35,020 nucleotides of DNA, from the NCBI GenBank assembly GCA_000961805.1, contig LADV01000308.1, forward strand, positions 1-35,020, in the 5' to 3' direction. Shown here piece after piece: positions 1 to 7,842 of this stretch. This stretch comes from Peptococcaceae bacterium BRH_c23 (GTDB lineage: Bacteria > Bacillota_B > Desulfitobacteriia > Desulfitobacteriales > Desulfitobacteriaceae). Within the stretch, counting starts at the first letter, position 1. Each line of letters opens with the position of its first letter. Position numbers and translations under genes: made by a program. The notes below the pieces were generated by a model. That model did not search any database. It was not told the DNA's origin and saw only the letters and a list, made by a program, of their open reading frames with translations.

Positions 1-1
1 T

Positions 2-484
2 CAACGTCTTAACCGGACCTAGGAAGAACTCTTCCAAGAGCATGGTTCGTTCGCCGTTGCTTCCGACGAGCTTAATGGTCGCCCCCAAGGCGATTAAAAT
101 TGGAGGTAGGTCAGCCGACGGCACTGCATTACAAAGATTTCCACCGACGGTGCCGATATTGCGGATTTGGTTGGCTGCCATATGATGCGCAGCTTCTGAA
201 ATGGAAAGGTATTTTTCATTTAAAAGGCTAGAATTAACGAGGTCATTGTGAGTGGCTCTTGCCCCAATGACGACCCCTTTTCCTGCAACATACTCAATTT
301 TTGTCAGCTCGTCTAATTTCTTTAGGGAAACTAGAATTTCAGGGCTGAGCAGTCCACTTTTCATTTTAGAAATAATGTCCGTCCCGCCGGATAAGACCTT
401 GGCTTTGGAACCAAAACGAGCGAGCGCTTCGCAGGCCTCTGCTAGACTATCCGGCATATAATAATCAAAATCAGGTAGGTACAT
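2..484 (-). CDS. Molybdopterin dehydrogenase FAD-binding subunit (XdhB/CutM-like), 3' end outside window
   Basis: The minus strand from an ATG at 484 reads 161 codons to the window edge without a stop. The product begins MYLPDFDYYMPDSLAEAC and carries the FAD-domain signatures of the medium subunit of xanthine dehydrogenase/CO dehydrogenase type enzymes: VLSGGTDII near residue 31 and IRNIGTVGGNLCNAVPSADLPP-type motif (I-R-N-I-G-T-V-G-G-N) near residue 110. These bind the FAD that passes electrons from the molybdenum and Fe-S subunits. The start is supported by AAGGAGGG seven bases upstream. The protein would normally be about 280-290 residues, so only a bit over half is present. An IclR-type regulator lies immediately upstream on the same strand and probably controls it. 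The exact substrate (purine, CO, nicotinate or other) cannot be told from this subunit alone. Confidence 0.88.
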   Translation of the reverse strand, partial: MYLPDFDYYMPDSLAEACEALARFGSKAKVLSGGTDIISKMKSGLLSPEILVSLKKLDELTKIEYVAGKGVVIGARATHNDLVNSSLLNEKYLSISEAAHHMAANQIRNIGTVGGNLCNAVPSADLPPILIALGATIKLVGSNGERTMLLEEFFLGPVKTL

Positions 485-556
485 TCAAATCCCTCCTTAA
501 AATTAAGAAATTAGGTTTCGTTCATAACTCAATCAAAAAAGTTAGCTTGTGATTTT

Positions 557-572
557 GTTTCCCATAGGAAAC
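557..572. promoter_or_regulatory. Inverted repeat GTTTCC-CATA-GGAAAC, possible operator
   Basis: A perfect 6-bp inverted repeat with a 4-base spacer lies 17 bases downstream of the -10 of the promoter for the FAD-subunit gene, so it would sit on the early transcribed region. Symmetric TTTCC/GGAAA arms are common in binding sites of IclR-family proteins, and an iclR-type gene is next door. Binding is inferred. Confidence 0.45.
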
Positions 573-588
573 AGTCGTTCTCTCCTTT

Positions 589-616
589 ATACTATTTTAA
601 CATGCAGGCAAAACAA
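589..616 (-). promoter_or_regulatory. Candidate sigma-A promoter for the FAD-subunit gene
   Basis: On the minus strand TTGTTT (616-611) is followed after 16 bases by TAGTAT (594-589). It faces the molybdenum hydroxylase subunit gene, leaving a leader of about 100 bases that includes the inverted repeat at 557-572. Confidence 0.5.
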
Positions 617-633
617 ATACTATATCTTATAAC

Positions 634-697
634 GAACAGTCGAATTTCCCCTGTGAATAGTTCGATTTTGCTTCCCAAAAGACGAAATCAACTATTC
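634..697. promoter_or_regulatory. Repeated half-sites upstream of the FAD-subunit promoter
   Basis: GAATAGTT (655-662) and AACTATTC (690-697) form an inverted repeat whose pairing extends with GATTT/AAATC. A third related copy, GAACAGTCGAATTT, starts at 634. The cluster lies about 20 to 80 bases upstream of the -35 box, a position suited to an activator. The neighbouring IclR protein is the obvious candidate, but this is inference. Confidence 0.35.
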
Positions 698-795
698 ATA
701 CAAAAATCTGACCCAGAATATTCCAATAAGCAGCTTTTGCTTCTCAACAGATCTTGTTTCAGAAATTATATACAATAAAAGTTATTGTTTGAGCT

Positions 796-842
796 AAAAA
801 ACAACAGAAATACCCCCGCTTGAAAAAGACGGGGGTATTTCT
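796..842 (-). terminator. Intrinsic terminator after the iclR-type gene
   Basis: A perfect 13-bp stem (AGAAATACCCCCG at 806-818 with its complement at 830-842) with an 11-base loop is followed on the minus strand by TGTTGTTTTTT. It lies about 35 bases after the stop of the IclR regulator. Confidence 0.85.
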
Positions 843-876
843 ATTGTTTGTATGAATTCTGAAGCTCAATATCAAG

Positions 877-1656
877 CTAACCAATTATGCGGGTTATTTG
901 TTTAGCGGATTCCATGGCAGCCACTGCAGCTTGTTGCATCCTGTCCTTCGTAAAGGAATTACTGAATCCTACAATCCATATCGCGCCTAATAATGTGCCA
1001 CGGATATCAACTAACGGCACGCTAACAGCATTAACGCCATGAATATATTCTTCAAAATCAGTGGCATAGCCCTGTTTTCGTACTTGCTTAAGATCAGCCA
1101 GATAGTCTTCAATATTATTTATCGTTTTATTAGTGAACTTTGGTAGTACCTTTTCTGTGATTATCCTTCTCTGAATCGTTTCATCTAAATTTGCCAAAAA
1201 GGATTTTGCTGCTGATCCAGAAAAGAAAGGAAGTCTAGTCCCTACAGGAGCCGATATCTTTAAATCTTCCGGGCTATCAACCTTTTCAATAATTGTTATC
1301 CCGTACTCATCAAAACAGCCCAAGAAGACCGTCCCAGCGAAATCCTGGGCTAATTTCATCATAAAGGAACGTGCAATATCCTTTAAACTGACCGAAGCTA
1401 ACGACTGATTACTGAGCTGAATCAAAGCAGGTCCCAGCCTGAATTTCTTAGTTGATTCATCCTGACGTAATACACCTAAATCGAGGAAAGCCTGAGTAAC
1501 ACCGTAAACAGTGCTTTTATTAAAATTTAATTGTCTCGAAATATCGCTAACTCCTAAAGTCCCTTGAGCTTTAGCAACTTCTTTTAAAATCGCAAACGAT
1601 TTATAGACCATTGGAGCACTGTAACTGTTACTCTCTTTTGGAGACATGTTCATCAC
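877..1656 (-). CDS. IclR-family transcriptional regulator
   Basis: A protein of 259 residues, the usual length for IclR regulators. An N-terminal winged helix-turn-helix (about residues 15-75, containing LGVSDISRQLNFNKSTVYG) precedes an effector domain (about 90-255) with family motifs such as LPFFSGSAAKSFLA and GYATDFEEYIHGVNAVSVPL. The start is GTG at 1656, or the ATG directly after it; GGAAAGG lies seven bases before the GTG. It is 30 bases downstream of rpoE and ends in its own strong terminator, so it may be co-transcribed with rpoE. The next gene downstream, past the terminator, is a molybdenum hydroxylase subunit with operator-like repeats, which makes control of that enzyme likely. 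The effector molecule is unknown. Confidence 0.92.
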   Translation of the reverse strand: MMNMSPKESNSYSAPMVYKSFAILKEVAKAQGTLGVSDISRQLNFNKSTVYGVTQAFLDLGVLRQDESTKKFRLGPALIQLSNQSLASVSLKDIARSFMMKLAQDFAGTVFLGCFDEYGITIIEKVDSPEDLKISAPVGTRLPFFSGSAAKSFLANLDETIQRRIITEKVLPKFTNKTINNIEDYLADLKQVRKQGYATDFEEYIHGVNAVSVPLVDIRGTLLGAIWIVGFSNSFTKDRMQQAAVAAMESAKQITRIIG

Positions 1657-1686
1657 CAGTAGACCTTTCCATTAGATATACTATGA

Positions 1687-2127
1687 CTACCATTTTTCCC
1701 CGCGTTGCCCCTCATCCGCTTCATCGAATATTTCGTCTGTGTCAGATCCATCTTCGTCCAAGGAATCCTCTTCTTGTTCTTCTGAGTCTGTCTTGTCTTC
1801 CTCATCGACTGATGCTTTGTTTATCAAGGTTACTGAAGGCGACCGACGGTTAACCTTCGAAGGTTCCCAGACTTTCAGACCCCATTCCCCTCTCCCGAGA
1901 AACGTAAACCGTGTGTCAAGATTAATCTGGGTAAGTGCAGCCGCAATCCGTATTGCCTCTTGGGAAATCCCTAAACGTTGCAGTACTACTTCAATTAAAT
2001 TTTGATAATGCATGGGGTTACCTTGAGCCTTCAGTACTTCATAAGCTATATCTGCTTCGGTTGGTTTGTCTTTTTTGCTCAAAGAGTGGGTCAAAACTCC
2101 ACCGCCCTTCGTCGTTTTGAATATCAC
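1687..2127 (-). CDS. rpoE: DNA-directed RNA polymerase delta subunit
   Basis: The 146-residue product has a HARE-HTH domain (about residues 20-90, DIAYEVLKAQG to GEWGLKVWEP) followed by a very acidic tail (about 105-146, runs of D and E). This two-part layout is diagnostic of the Firmicute delta subunit, which binds core RNA polymerase and speeds its recycling. The GTG start at 2127 is preceded by TAGGGGTGG at nine bases; a TTG at residue 12 is an alternative start and would give an N-terminus closer to other delta proteins. It lies 64 bases after argS, and the small acidic-tailed protein is unrelated to the Gram-negative sigma-E of the same symbol. Confidence 0.9.
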   Translation of the reverse strand: MIFKTTKGGGVLTHSLSKKDKPTEADIAYEVLKAQGNPMHYQNLIEVVLQRLGISQEAIRIAAALTQINLDTRFTFLGRGEWGLKVWEPSKVNRRSPSVTLINKASVDEEDKTDSEEQEEDSLDEDGSDTDEIFDEADEGQRGEKW

Positions 2128-2191
2128 TATATTCGGCCCACCCCTAAATATTTCCTGCTTATCGTTTGTTTAAACATTATTTAAACCTAAT

Positions 2192-3874
2192 TTACATTCT
2201 TTCAGGTGCTGATACGCCTAAAATGTCCAATACATTACTAACAATTTGTTTTACCGCCCGTACTAAGCTCAAACGAGCCCGTCTTAGCCCCTCATCCTCA
2301 ACAAGGACTCTCTGGCTGTTATAGAACGTATGGAAGAGACCCGCCAAGTCAAGCACATACCGTGCTAAACGATGGGGTTCCATTAAACGTGCCGCGATGA
2401 TGACCTCGCTCGGTAAGTCAGCCATTTTCTTGAGAAGATCCCGCTCTTCTGTGCTGTCTAAGCGTTGTAATTCCTTTTCGGAGGCAGGGGTTGTAGTATC
2501 ACCCAGTTCTTCGGCTTGCCGCAGAATACTACATAATCTGGCATGTGCATATTGCACATAGTAAACTGGGTTATCCGATGACTGCGCTCTTGCTAGATCC
2601 ATATCAAAATCCACGGTAGAGTCTGGGTCTCGTAAATTAAAGAAAAAACGCGCCGCATCCTTGCCAACTTCGTCCATTAACTCCCGTAACGTAATATACT
2701 GACCAGAGCGTTTGGACATTTTCACAACTTCGCCATTTTGGATCAAGCGCACAAGTTGCATTAAGATGACTTGAAGATTATCTGCGTCATGGCCTAAGGC
2801 GGTCATCGCTCCTTTCATCCGAGCGACATGTCCATGATGATCCGCTCCCCAAATATTGATTACTCGATTAAATCCTCGCTCGAACTTATTGCGGTGGTAC
2901 GCAATATCTGCAGCAAAATAGGTCGGTGCTCCATTGCTCCTAATGACCACTTCATCCTTTTCATCCCCAAATAATGTGGATTTAAGCCAGTGTGCACCTT
3001 CGCTTTCGTAAATATACCCTTTTTTCTCGAGTTCTTCCATAGTTAAACGAACGGCCCCTGAATCATGGAGGGATTGTTCGTTAAACCAAACATCATATTT
3101 GACCCCAAAATCCTCCAGCGTTTCCCGGATATTCCTCATTTTTTCATCTAGGGCATATCTCACCAAAAACTCACGTCTTAAGCCCGATTCAACAGAAAGG
3201 TACTTATCCCCTACTTTGGCAATCAGGCCTTTTACTGTATCGATCAAATCCTCACCATGATATCCGCCTTCTGGGAAAGCCGCGTCTTGACCTAGTTGTT
3301 GTAAATATCTAGACTCTAGCGATAAGGCAAAATTATGTATTTGATTTCCCGCATCGTTAATATAAAATTCGCGGGAGACTTCATACCCAGCCATTGTTAG
3401 TAATGAGGCAAGGCTGTCTCCTAGTGCTGCCCCACGGGCATTGCCCATGTGAAGCAACCCTGTAGGGTTTGCGCTCACAAATTCCACTTGTATCTTTTGG
3501 CCTTTGCCAATATCTACTTGCCCATAGTTTTTACCGGCCTTTAATACCTCATCGATAACGCCCGTAAGCCAGAGCGGATTCAAGCGCAAGTTAATAAATC
3601 CTGCTCCAGCAATTTCAGACGCTTCTATCCATGTCTCCGTTTTGTCAAGATGTTTAATGAGAGTATTAGCTATATCCCGCGGAGAACGTTTGGCTTGTTT
3701 AGCCAATACCATCGCCAGATTTGTCGCTAAATCACCGTGTTGTCTTTCTCTAGGTTCTTCTAAGACAAACGTGGGCAATTCTTCGAAGTTTAACTCCCCT
3801 GCGGCTTTCGCTGTATTAGATGCTTGTACCAGATTATCCATTATTTTTACTTTTATGTTCTCGTAGAGACTCAT
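2192..3874 (-). CDS. argS: Arginyl-tRNA synthetase
   Basis: A 560-residue class Ia aminoacyl-tRNA synthetase that charges tRNA-Arg. The N-terminal tRNA-recognition domain (about residues 1-110) is followed by the catalytic core with the HIGH-type motif HMGN in NPTGLLHMGNARGAALGD (about 137-155) and the KMSK-type motif VVKMSKRSGQ (near 370). The C-terminal DALR anticodon-binding domain ends in the usual ERM. The start ATG at 3874 has AAAGGAGG ten bases upstream and overlaps the TGA of the preceding DUF1934 gene in an ATGA, so the two are translationally coupled. The ywiB-like/argS/rpoE order is also seen in Bacillus-type genomes. Confidence 0.97.
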   Translation of the reverse strand: MSLYENIKVKIMDNLVQASNTAKAAGELNFEELPTFVLEEPRERQHGDLATNLAMVLAKQAKRSPRDIANTLIKHLDKTETWIEASEIAGAGFINLRLNPLWLTGVIDEVLKAGKNYGQVDIGKGQKIQVEFVSANPTGLLHMGNARGAALGDSLASLLTMAGYEVSREFYINDAGNQIHNFALSLESRYLQQLGQDAAFPEGGYHGEDLIDTVKGLIAKVGDKYLSVESGLRREFLVRYALDEKMRNIRETLEDFGVKYDVWFNEQSLHDSGAVRLTMEELEKKGYIYESEGAHWLKSTLFGDEKDEVVIRSNGAPTYFAADIAYHRNKFERGFNRVINIWGADHHGHVARMKGAMTALGHDADNLQVILMQLVRLIQNGEVVKMSKRSGQYITLRELMDEVGKDAARFFFNLRDPDSTVDFDMDLARAQSSDNPVYYVQYAHARLCSILRQAEELGDTTTPASEKELQRLDSTEERDLLKKMADLPSEVIIAARLMEPHRLARYVLDLAGLFHTFYNSQRVLVEDEGLRRARLSLVRAVKQIVSNVLDILGVSAPERM

Positions 3875-4308
3875 TCGGGGATGTCCTCCTTTATGTTTAG
3901 CAACAATTCATTATGGCTGACCAATTTATCCTCGACAAAAAGGTCATATTCTAGACTAATACGTCCCCCACGGACTGTCAAGTCATACTCTACGCAGTGC
4001 GGTAAAACGCTCAGCAGAATCTTCCCGTAACAAGTAGTATAAACACTACGATTAAGGACACCCTTTCTATACTCTTGGGATAGCTCGACCGCGCCTTTAC
4101 GATTTAAGGCGACCGCCCCTTCTTTCAGGGTTAATAAGGTGGTCACTTCTTCAAGTCCCATACTATTATTTCCTGATTCTTTATATAGCACATAGAATGC
4201 ACCGTTTCGCTCATAAATAATACCTTCAGCACTCAATTCTTGCTGGTCTTCGTGTCCTTCAGGGTATTTTTGCTTTCCGTGAATAAAAATGGTCGCCTTT
4301 TTGCGCAT
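3871..4308 (-). CDS. DUF1934 beta-barrel protein (YwiB-like)
   Basis: About 145 residues starting MRKKATIFIHGKQKYPEG, matching the DUF1934/YwiB family, a small lipocalin-like beta-barrel protein of unknown function that is commonly encoded just before argS in Firmicutes. The start at 4308 is chosen because AAAGGAGC sits five bases upstream; an in-frame GTG or ATG further upstream (to 4356) would add 16 residues that do not look like the family. The strand pattern of alternating hydrophobic residues and the closing segment SLEYDLFVEDKLVSHNELLL are typical. Stop overlaps the argS start by four bases. Confidence 0.85.
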   Translation of the reverse strand: MRKKATIFIHGKQKYPEGHEDQQELSAEGIIYERNGAFYVLYKESGNNSMGLEEVTTLLTLKEGAVALNRKGAVELSQEYRKGVLNRSVYTTCYGKILLSVLPHCVEYDLTVRGGRISLEYDLFVEDKLVSHNELLLNIKEDIPE

Positions 4309-4624
4309 AGGTTGCTCCTTTCGGGAGGGAGGAAGTGTCTTGGCCCGTTCGCACAACGTTCCATTGCTATTCGCTTGTCGCTCAGGCTAAAACTCAAAAC
4401 CTCTGGGCTTTCTGCATGTGAACCGTTGAGTTTCTTAACGCCTGATCGACTACGCTCATTGACGCAATTCCACTAATCGTGCTCTCTAAGCCAAGAAACT
4501 TTCTCTGGCTTGGGGTCGACGGGAGTTTAGAACGACGTTAAGACACTCTGGGAGCTGTTTGCGTCTTTGACGCAAATTCGCGCCATGCAAGTTAGGGACG
4601 GTTCTTGACTTGCATCTGAAGTAT
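4309..4624. other. Gene-free stretch rich in hairpins
   Basis: I see no credible gene here. There are several short inverted repeats: AAGCCA (4488-4493) with TGGCTT (4506-4511), TTTGCGTC (4558-4565) with GACGCAAA (4569-4576), and the REP-like hairpin at 4585-4615. The DUF1934-argS transcript should start somewhere in this stretch, but no clear -35/-10 pair was found. It borders a broken gene, so it may be the debris of an old rearrangement. Confidence 0.4.
4585..4615. repeat. REP-like hairpin, copy 1
   Basis: ATGCAAGT (4585-4592) pairs with ACTTGCAT (4608-4615) around a loop containing GGGACGGTTCTTG. The same element, with the same loop, recurs at 17502-17530. Conserved loop plus variable flank fits a dispersed REP-type palindrome. 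Confidence 0.6.
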
Positions 4625-5266
4625 CTATAATTCCTTAAAGTAATCCCCAAGGATTGCTAGGCCGGCTTCGAGTTCACTCGTATTCCCTCCGAAGCCTAGG
4701 CGGAAGTGACCTTCTTCGCCGAAAAAAATTCCTGGTGCTACAAGGACCCCTAGCTTATGTAAATCCCACGCTAATTGTTCTGAGGAAATTTTCTGAGAGT
4801 AGCCTATCCAAGCGACTACCCCTGACTCTGGTTTTTGCCATCTAAGGTTAGGGTTATTTTTAATCATGTTTTCTAGTAGCGTAATATTTTTCTGGCGCAG
4901 TTGTCGATTGCGTTCCCAAATCTTAGTGCGATGCTTTAGTGCTGTTAGGGCTAAGTGTTGTCCTATCACAGGTGAGCACAGCGACGTGTAATCGCGCTTT
5001 TCAGCGCAGCGCTCAATGATCTCTGGAGGTCCTACTATCCAGCCTACTCTAAGACCCGCTAAGCCATAGGCTTTGGACATGCTTCCGATGCTGACTGCTT
5101 GAGAAGAGTATTCCCACATAGAGGGCAGAATTGTATCACTGAGTTCCCGATAGACTTCATCAGCAATGAGTAAAATTCCTCGTTCAGAACACAAATTGGC
5201 AATTCGCCTCATTTCGTCTGGAGAGAATTCAAACCCGGTCGGATTATGGGGAGTATTCAGTAACTT
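4625..5266 (-). pseudogene. 5'-truncated class I/II (PLP) aminotransferase
   Basis: This reading frame covers only the C-terminal part of a fold-type I aminotransferase. It starts abruptly at KLLNTPHNPTGF, the substrate/PLP-site motif that normally lies near residue 165, after two in-frame TGA codons. It still has the phosphate-side DEVYREL and the PLP lysine in SIGSMSKAYGLAGLRVGW, and runs to a normal C-terminus. An internal ATG (5212) could start a 195-residue product, but this would lack the N-terminal half of the PLP site, so function is unlikely. The homology stops exactly at about 5266, next to a C-rich junction (CAGACACCCCCC at 5271), which suggests insertion or deletion rather than slow decay. 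Confidence 0.8.
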
Positions 5267-5605
5267 TCATCAGACACCCCCCTACTCTTTGAACAGGATT
5301 ATGTAATATAAGGTGCCTATTCTCGCTAACCCGAACAAACTCCTTTTTTATACTAGGCAGATATTAAAACTTTCTGGAAGGTTCATGGCGGTGTTCTAAT
5401 CTCGAACGCCCTTTTTCGGGTCTGGCCAGCCCTTGGTACCAACCAAATCTTCTTTACTCTGATTATTTTCTAATCTCATATTCAAGAGCGAGAGGGACAC
5501 TTCCCTCTCGCTTATTCCGTGCCTAACTGTAAGTATAGTACAGATAGTACAGCATGTTTTAGTTTTTAGAGGCGCTCGTTACTTTTTACTTTTTAATTTT
5601 GCTTT
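5267..5605. other. Gene-free stretch with one strong hairpin
   Basis: No gene is seen. An 11-bp perfect stem, AGCGAGAGGGA (5487-5497) with its complement at 5502-5512, lies about 95 bases after ypeB and may end that transcript, although the T-run on the minus strand is weak. The part nearest 5270 is likely the remains of whatever broke the aminotransferase gene; I could not identify the element. Confidence 0.4.
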
Positions 5606-6967
5606 TTACTTGAGATATTCCCCACGCGGTGTCTTAATGATTCTTCGGATATTCTCTTCAACACCCGTTGCAGCATTTAGGTATAAGAGATATTCCTCGC
5701 CCTGATATCGACCTCGGAACTCATAACAATAAATTTCTTGATTTCCACTCTTAACAATGACCGCCAAGCGACTCTCGACGACCTGAAAATTCGGCCGCAA
5801 CTTGCGCAAGACTTGATCCATGGTAAGTTTCTTGGGGAAGGTTCGGGAATGATGGAATGCGTAATAGGGTACTGTATCTAATCCAACAAGTTTACCGTTG
5901 TCTAAAGCGATCATAAGACGCACTTTATCAGGGTAAATTCTTACCCCATTTTCTTCAACGACTGCATCAAATTGAACATAAGAACCGAAATCCTCACTTG
6001 AAGTAATCACCAGTTGCCAGCCTAAACTTTGTAAAGCAGCATTGGCCTTTTTGGCAGCCTCCTCGATACTTATAGTTCTTGGTTCAATAGAGCGTTGATC
6101 GCGAAATAGGGTTATAACACCACCTTGGCGGCTTACTTCCATATAAGCTTCATTAATCTTCCACTTATATCCGCCAAGCTCACCCTGAGTCTCTCCATCT
6201 AATTCTGGCGTTGTATTGGCATAACCAATTTTGCTTAAAAAATCTCGTACCTTAGCAAGGGCCTGATCGCGGGTTACTTCCCCTGCTGGGAGACCTAAGG
6301 GTTTTTCTACAACCCGTGTAGCGTATTCTCCAGTATACGAAAATGGCGGAAGCTTCTGCAAGCTCGCATCCAACTGGTCCAGTCCAGAACGTACTGATTT
6401 TGAAAGGGTTTCACTGCCATCCGCGGACGCTTCTGCAACTTGTGTTCCAAAACCGAGCCGTTGCTTTATGCTAGGCGCTGGATCTGTCCAAACCAGATTT
6501 TCTGTATCTATTCTAGTGATCAAATCTTGCACTTTTTGATTGACTGGCATCAGCCGCTCATGCATATCTCTTAAGGTCTTTTCTTCCTCTGTAGTCATTG
6601 TTCCTCCACCGGCAATCCTCTGGGCTAAAGTCTTGGCAAAATCACCGGATTGTGTTAAAAACTGACCTACATAACTCAGCCCAGCTTGCTCGGCAGGAAT
6701 TTGAGCAAAATCTTTAAGGGCTGAATCACTTTTACTTGAGACTTGACTTAAGTAGAGGATCTTTTGAGCTGGGTTGCTGGCAACATCTCCTTTGGCCAGA
6801 TCTGTCTCTAACTGGTCAAGGTGACTTGCAAAATCCGTCAATGCTCGTCGATTATTATTTTCGTCAGCAAGACGATATTTTTCTGCCTGACGGTATTCAC
6901 TCACACCCCAGCCTAATGAAATTACAAAAGCTAGTGTTAAAGCACCGATCCAAACTTTCCTGTGCAT
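5606..6967 (-). CDS. ypeB: Germination protein YpeB
   Basis: A 453-residue protein with an N-terminal membrane anchor (about residues 6-22, WIGALTLAFVISLGWGV), a long helical region, and C-terminal PepSY-type repeats (about 240-450). This is the YpeB family, which in spores is needed to place and stabilise the cortex-lytic enzyme SleB and is degraded in germination. It follows sleB by 12 bases, as in Bacillus. The start ATG at 6967 is preceded by a G-rich ribosome site (AGGGGGGGACAGGC), whose run of seven Gs also closes the sleB-ypeB gap. Confidence 0.93.
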   Translation of the reverse strand: MHRKVWIGALTLAFVISLGWGVSEYRQAEKYRLADENNNRRALTDFASHLDQLETDLAKGDVASNPAQKILYLSQVSSKSDSALKDFAQIPAEQAGLSYVGQFLTQSGDFAKTLAQRIAGGGTMTTEEEKTLRDMHERLMPVNQKVQDLITRIDTENLVWTDPAPSIKQRLGFGTQVAEASADGSETLSKSVRSGLDQLDASLQKLPPFSYTGEYATRVVEKPLGLPAGEVTRDQALAKVRDFLSKIGYANTTPELDGETQGELGGYKWKINEAYMEVSRQGGVITLFRDQRSIEPRTISIEEAAKKANAALQSLGWQLVITSSEDFGSYVQFDAVVEENGVRIYPDKVRLMIALDNGKLVGLDTVPYYAFHHSRTFPKKLTMDQVLRKLRPNFQVVESRLAVIVKSGNQEIYCYEFRGRYQGEEYLLYLNAATGVEENIRRIIKTPRGEYLK

Positions 6968-6979
6968 GCCTGTCCCCCC

Positions 6980-7672
6980 CTACTTCGTAAAAATGTGATT
7001 CCCAATTTGTTTAATTTGAGGCCTTGACCAAATGAATTTGTTTTTCGTCTTGGCTGGAGCAAAAAAGAAAAGTGCTCCTCCTGAAGGATCTGATCCATTT
7101 ATTGCCTCTTGGGCAGCCCGAATTGCGGATGCCGAAGGGGGTAAGTTAATTTGTCCATCATCCACGCTGGAAAAAGCTCTAGGCTGATAAACGATGTCAG
7201 CGATGGTTTTAGGGAATGCGGGATCTGCAATTCGATTGAGAATCACCGCAGCTACCGCAACCTGACCTATATAGGGTTCCCCTCTGGCCTCTGCATTGAC
7301 TGTACGAGCTAAAAGGTTAGTGTCAGTGTTTTTATAACCCACAGCTTTTCCCGTAGCATTTGTGCTCTGCCCTGTAAGGCGTTTCAATTCCTTAATAGTT
7401 TGTGTTCCTGCCAACCCATCTACTCTTAATCCGTGTTCCTTTTGGAAACGTCGAACTGCCGCCTCTGTTTTGGAGCCGAACTTTCCGTCAGCTTTCCCGA
7501 GAGTATAACCCAACTGTATTAACTTCTTTTGCAGCTCAATTACTTCTGAGCCTTTGCTTCCCCTACCGAGCAACCGATCCCCTAAAGCCGCATAGGCAAA
7601 CCCGGACAGAGCAATGCTGGCAATTAGTCCGATGGCGATTACTAACGCCCAAGGTCTAATGTGAACTTTCAT
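6980..7672 (-). CDS. sleB: Spore cortex-lytic enzyme SleB
   Basis: A 230-residue secreted hydrolase: signal peptide (about residues 1-28, ending GFAYA), peptidoglycan-binding domain (about 36-95, GSKGSEVIELQKKLIQLGY), then a Hydrolase_2 catalytic domain (about 120-229) with the family pattern LLARTVNAEARGEPYIGQVAVAAVILNR (catalytic Glu in NAEARGE). SleB is a lytic transglycosylase that breaks muramic-lactam-containing spore cortex in germination. A ribosome site GAGGTGAGGGT abuts the ATG. With ypeB downstream this is the classic two-gene forespore operon, and shows the host makes endospores. Confidence 0.95.
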   Translation of the reverse strand: MKVHIRPWALVIAIGLIASIALSGFAYAALGDRLLGRGSKGSEVIELQKKLIQLGYTLGKADGKFGSKTEAAVRRFQKEHGLRVDGLAGTQTIKELKRLTGQSTNATGKAVGYKNTDTNLLARTVNAEARGEPYIGQVAVAAVILNRIADPAFPKTIADIVYQPRAFSSVDDGQINLPPSASAIRAAQEAINGSDPSGGALFFFAPAKTKNKFIWSRPQIKQIGNHIFTK

Positions 7673-7725
7673 ACCCTCACCTCACTTTGTTTAATGCATC
7701 CTTAGTGTGGCAAAAGTTCTTAGAA

Positions 7726-7751
7726 ATTATCCAACATTATCCTCGATATAC
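7726..7751 (-). promoter_or_regulatory. Possible forespore-type (sigma-F/G-like) promoter for sleB
   Basis: On the minus strand GTATA (7751-7747), 15 bases, then GATAAT (7731-7726) resembles forespore sigma boxes better than sigma-A. The sleB operon of Bacillus is a sigma-G target. The match is loose. Confidence 0.3.
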
Positions 7752-7793
7752 AAAAATAAATAGAAACCACAGGATTTATCCTGTGGTTTCTAT
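7752..7793 (-). terminator. Intrinsic terminator after the floA operon
   Basis: A perfect 16-bp stem (7760-7775 with 7778-7793) followed on the minus strand by TTTATTTTTG. It closes the DUF1836-nfeD-floA-membrane protein unit and insulates sleB. Confidence 0.88.
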
Positions 7794-7842
7794 CGTAACG
7801 CTTTGCGTTCAATAGGGTAAGTACCCCTCTGCCTTAAAGCCT

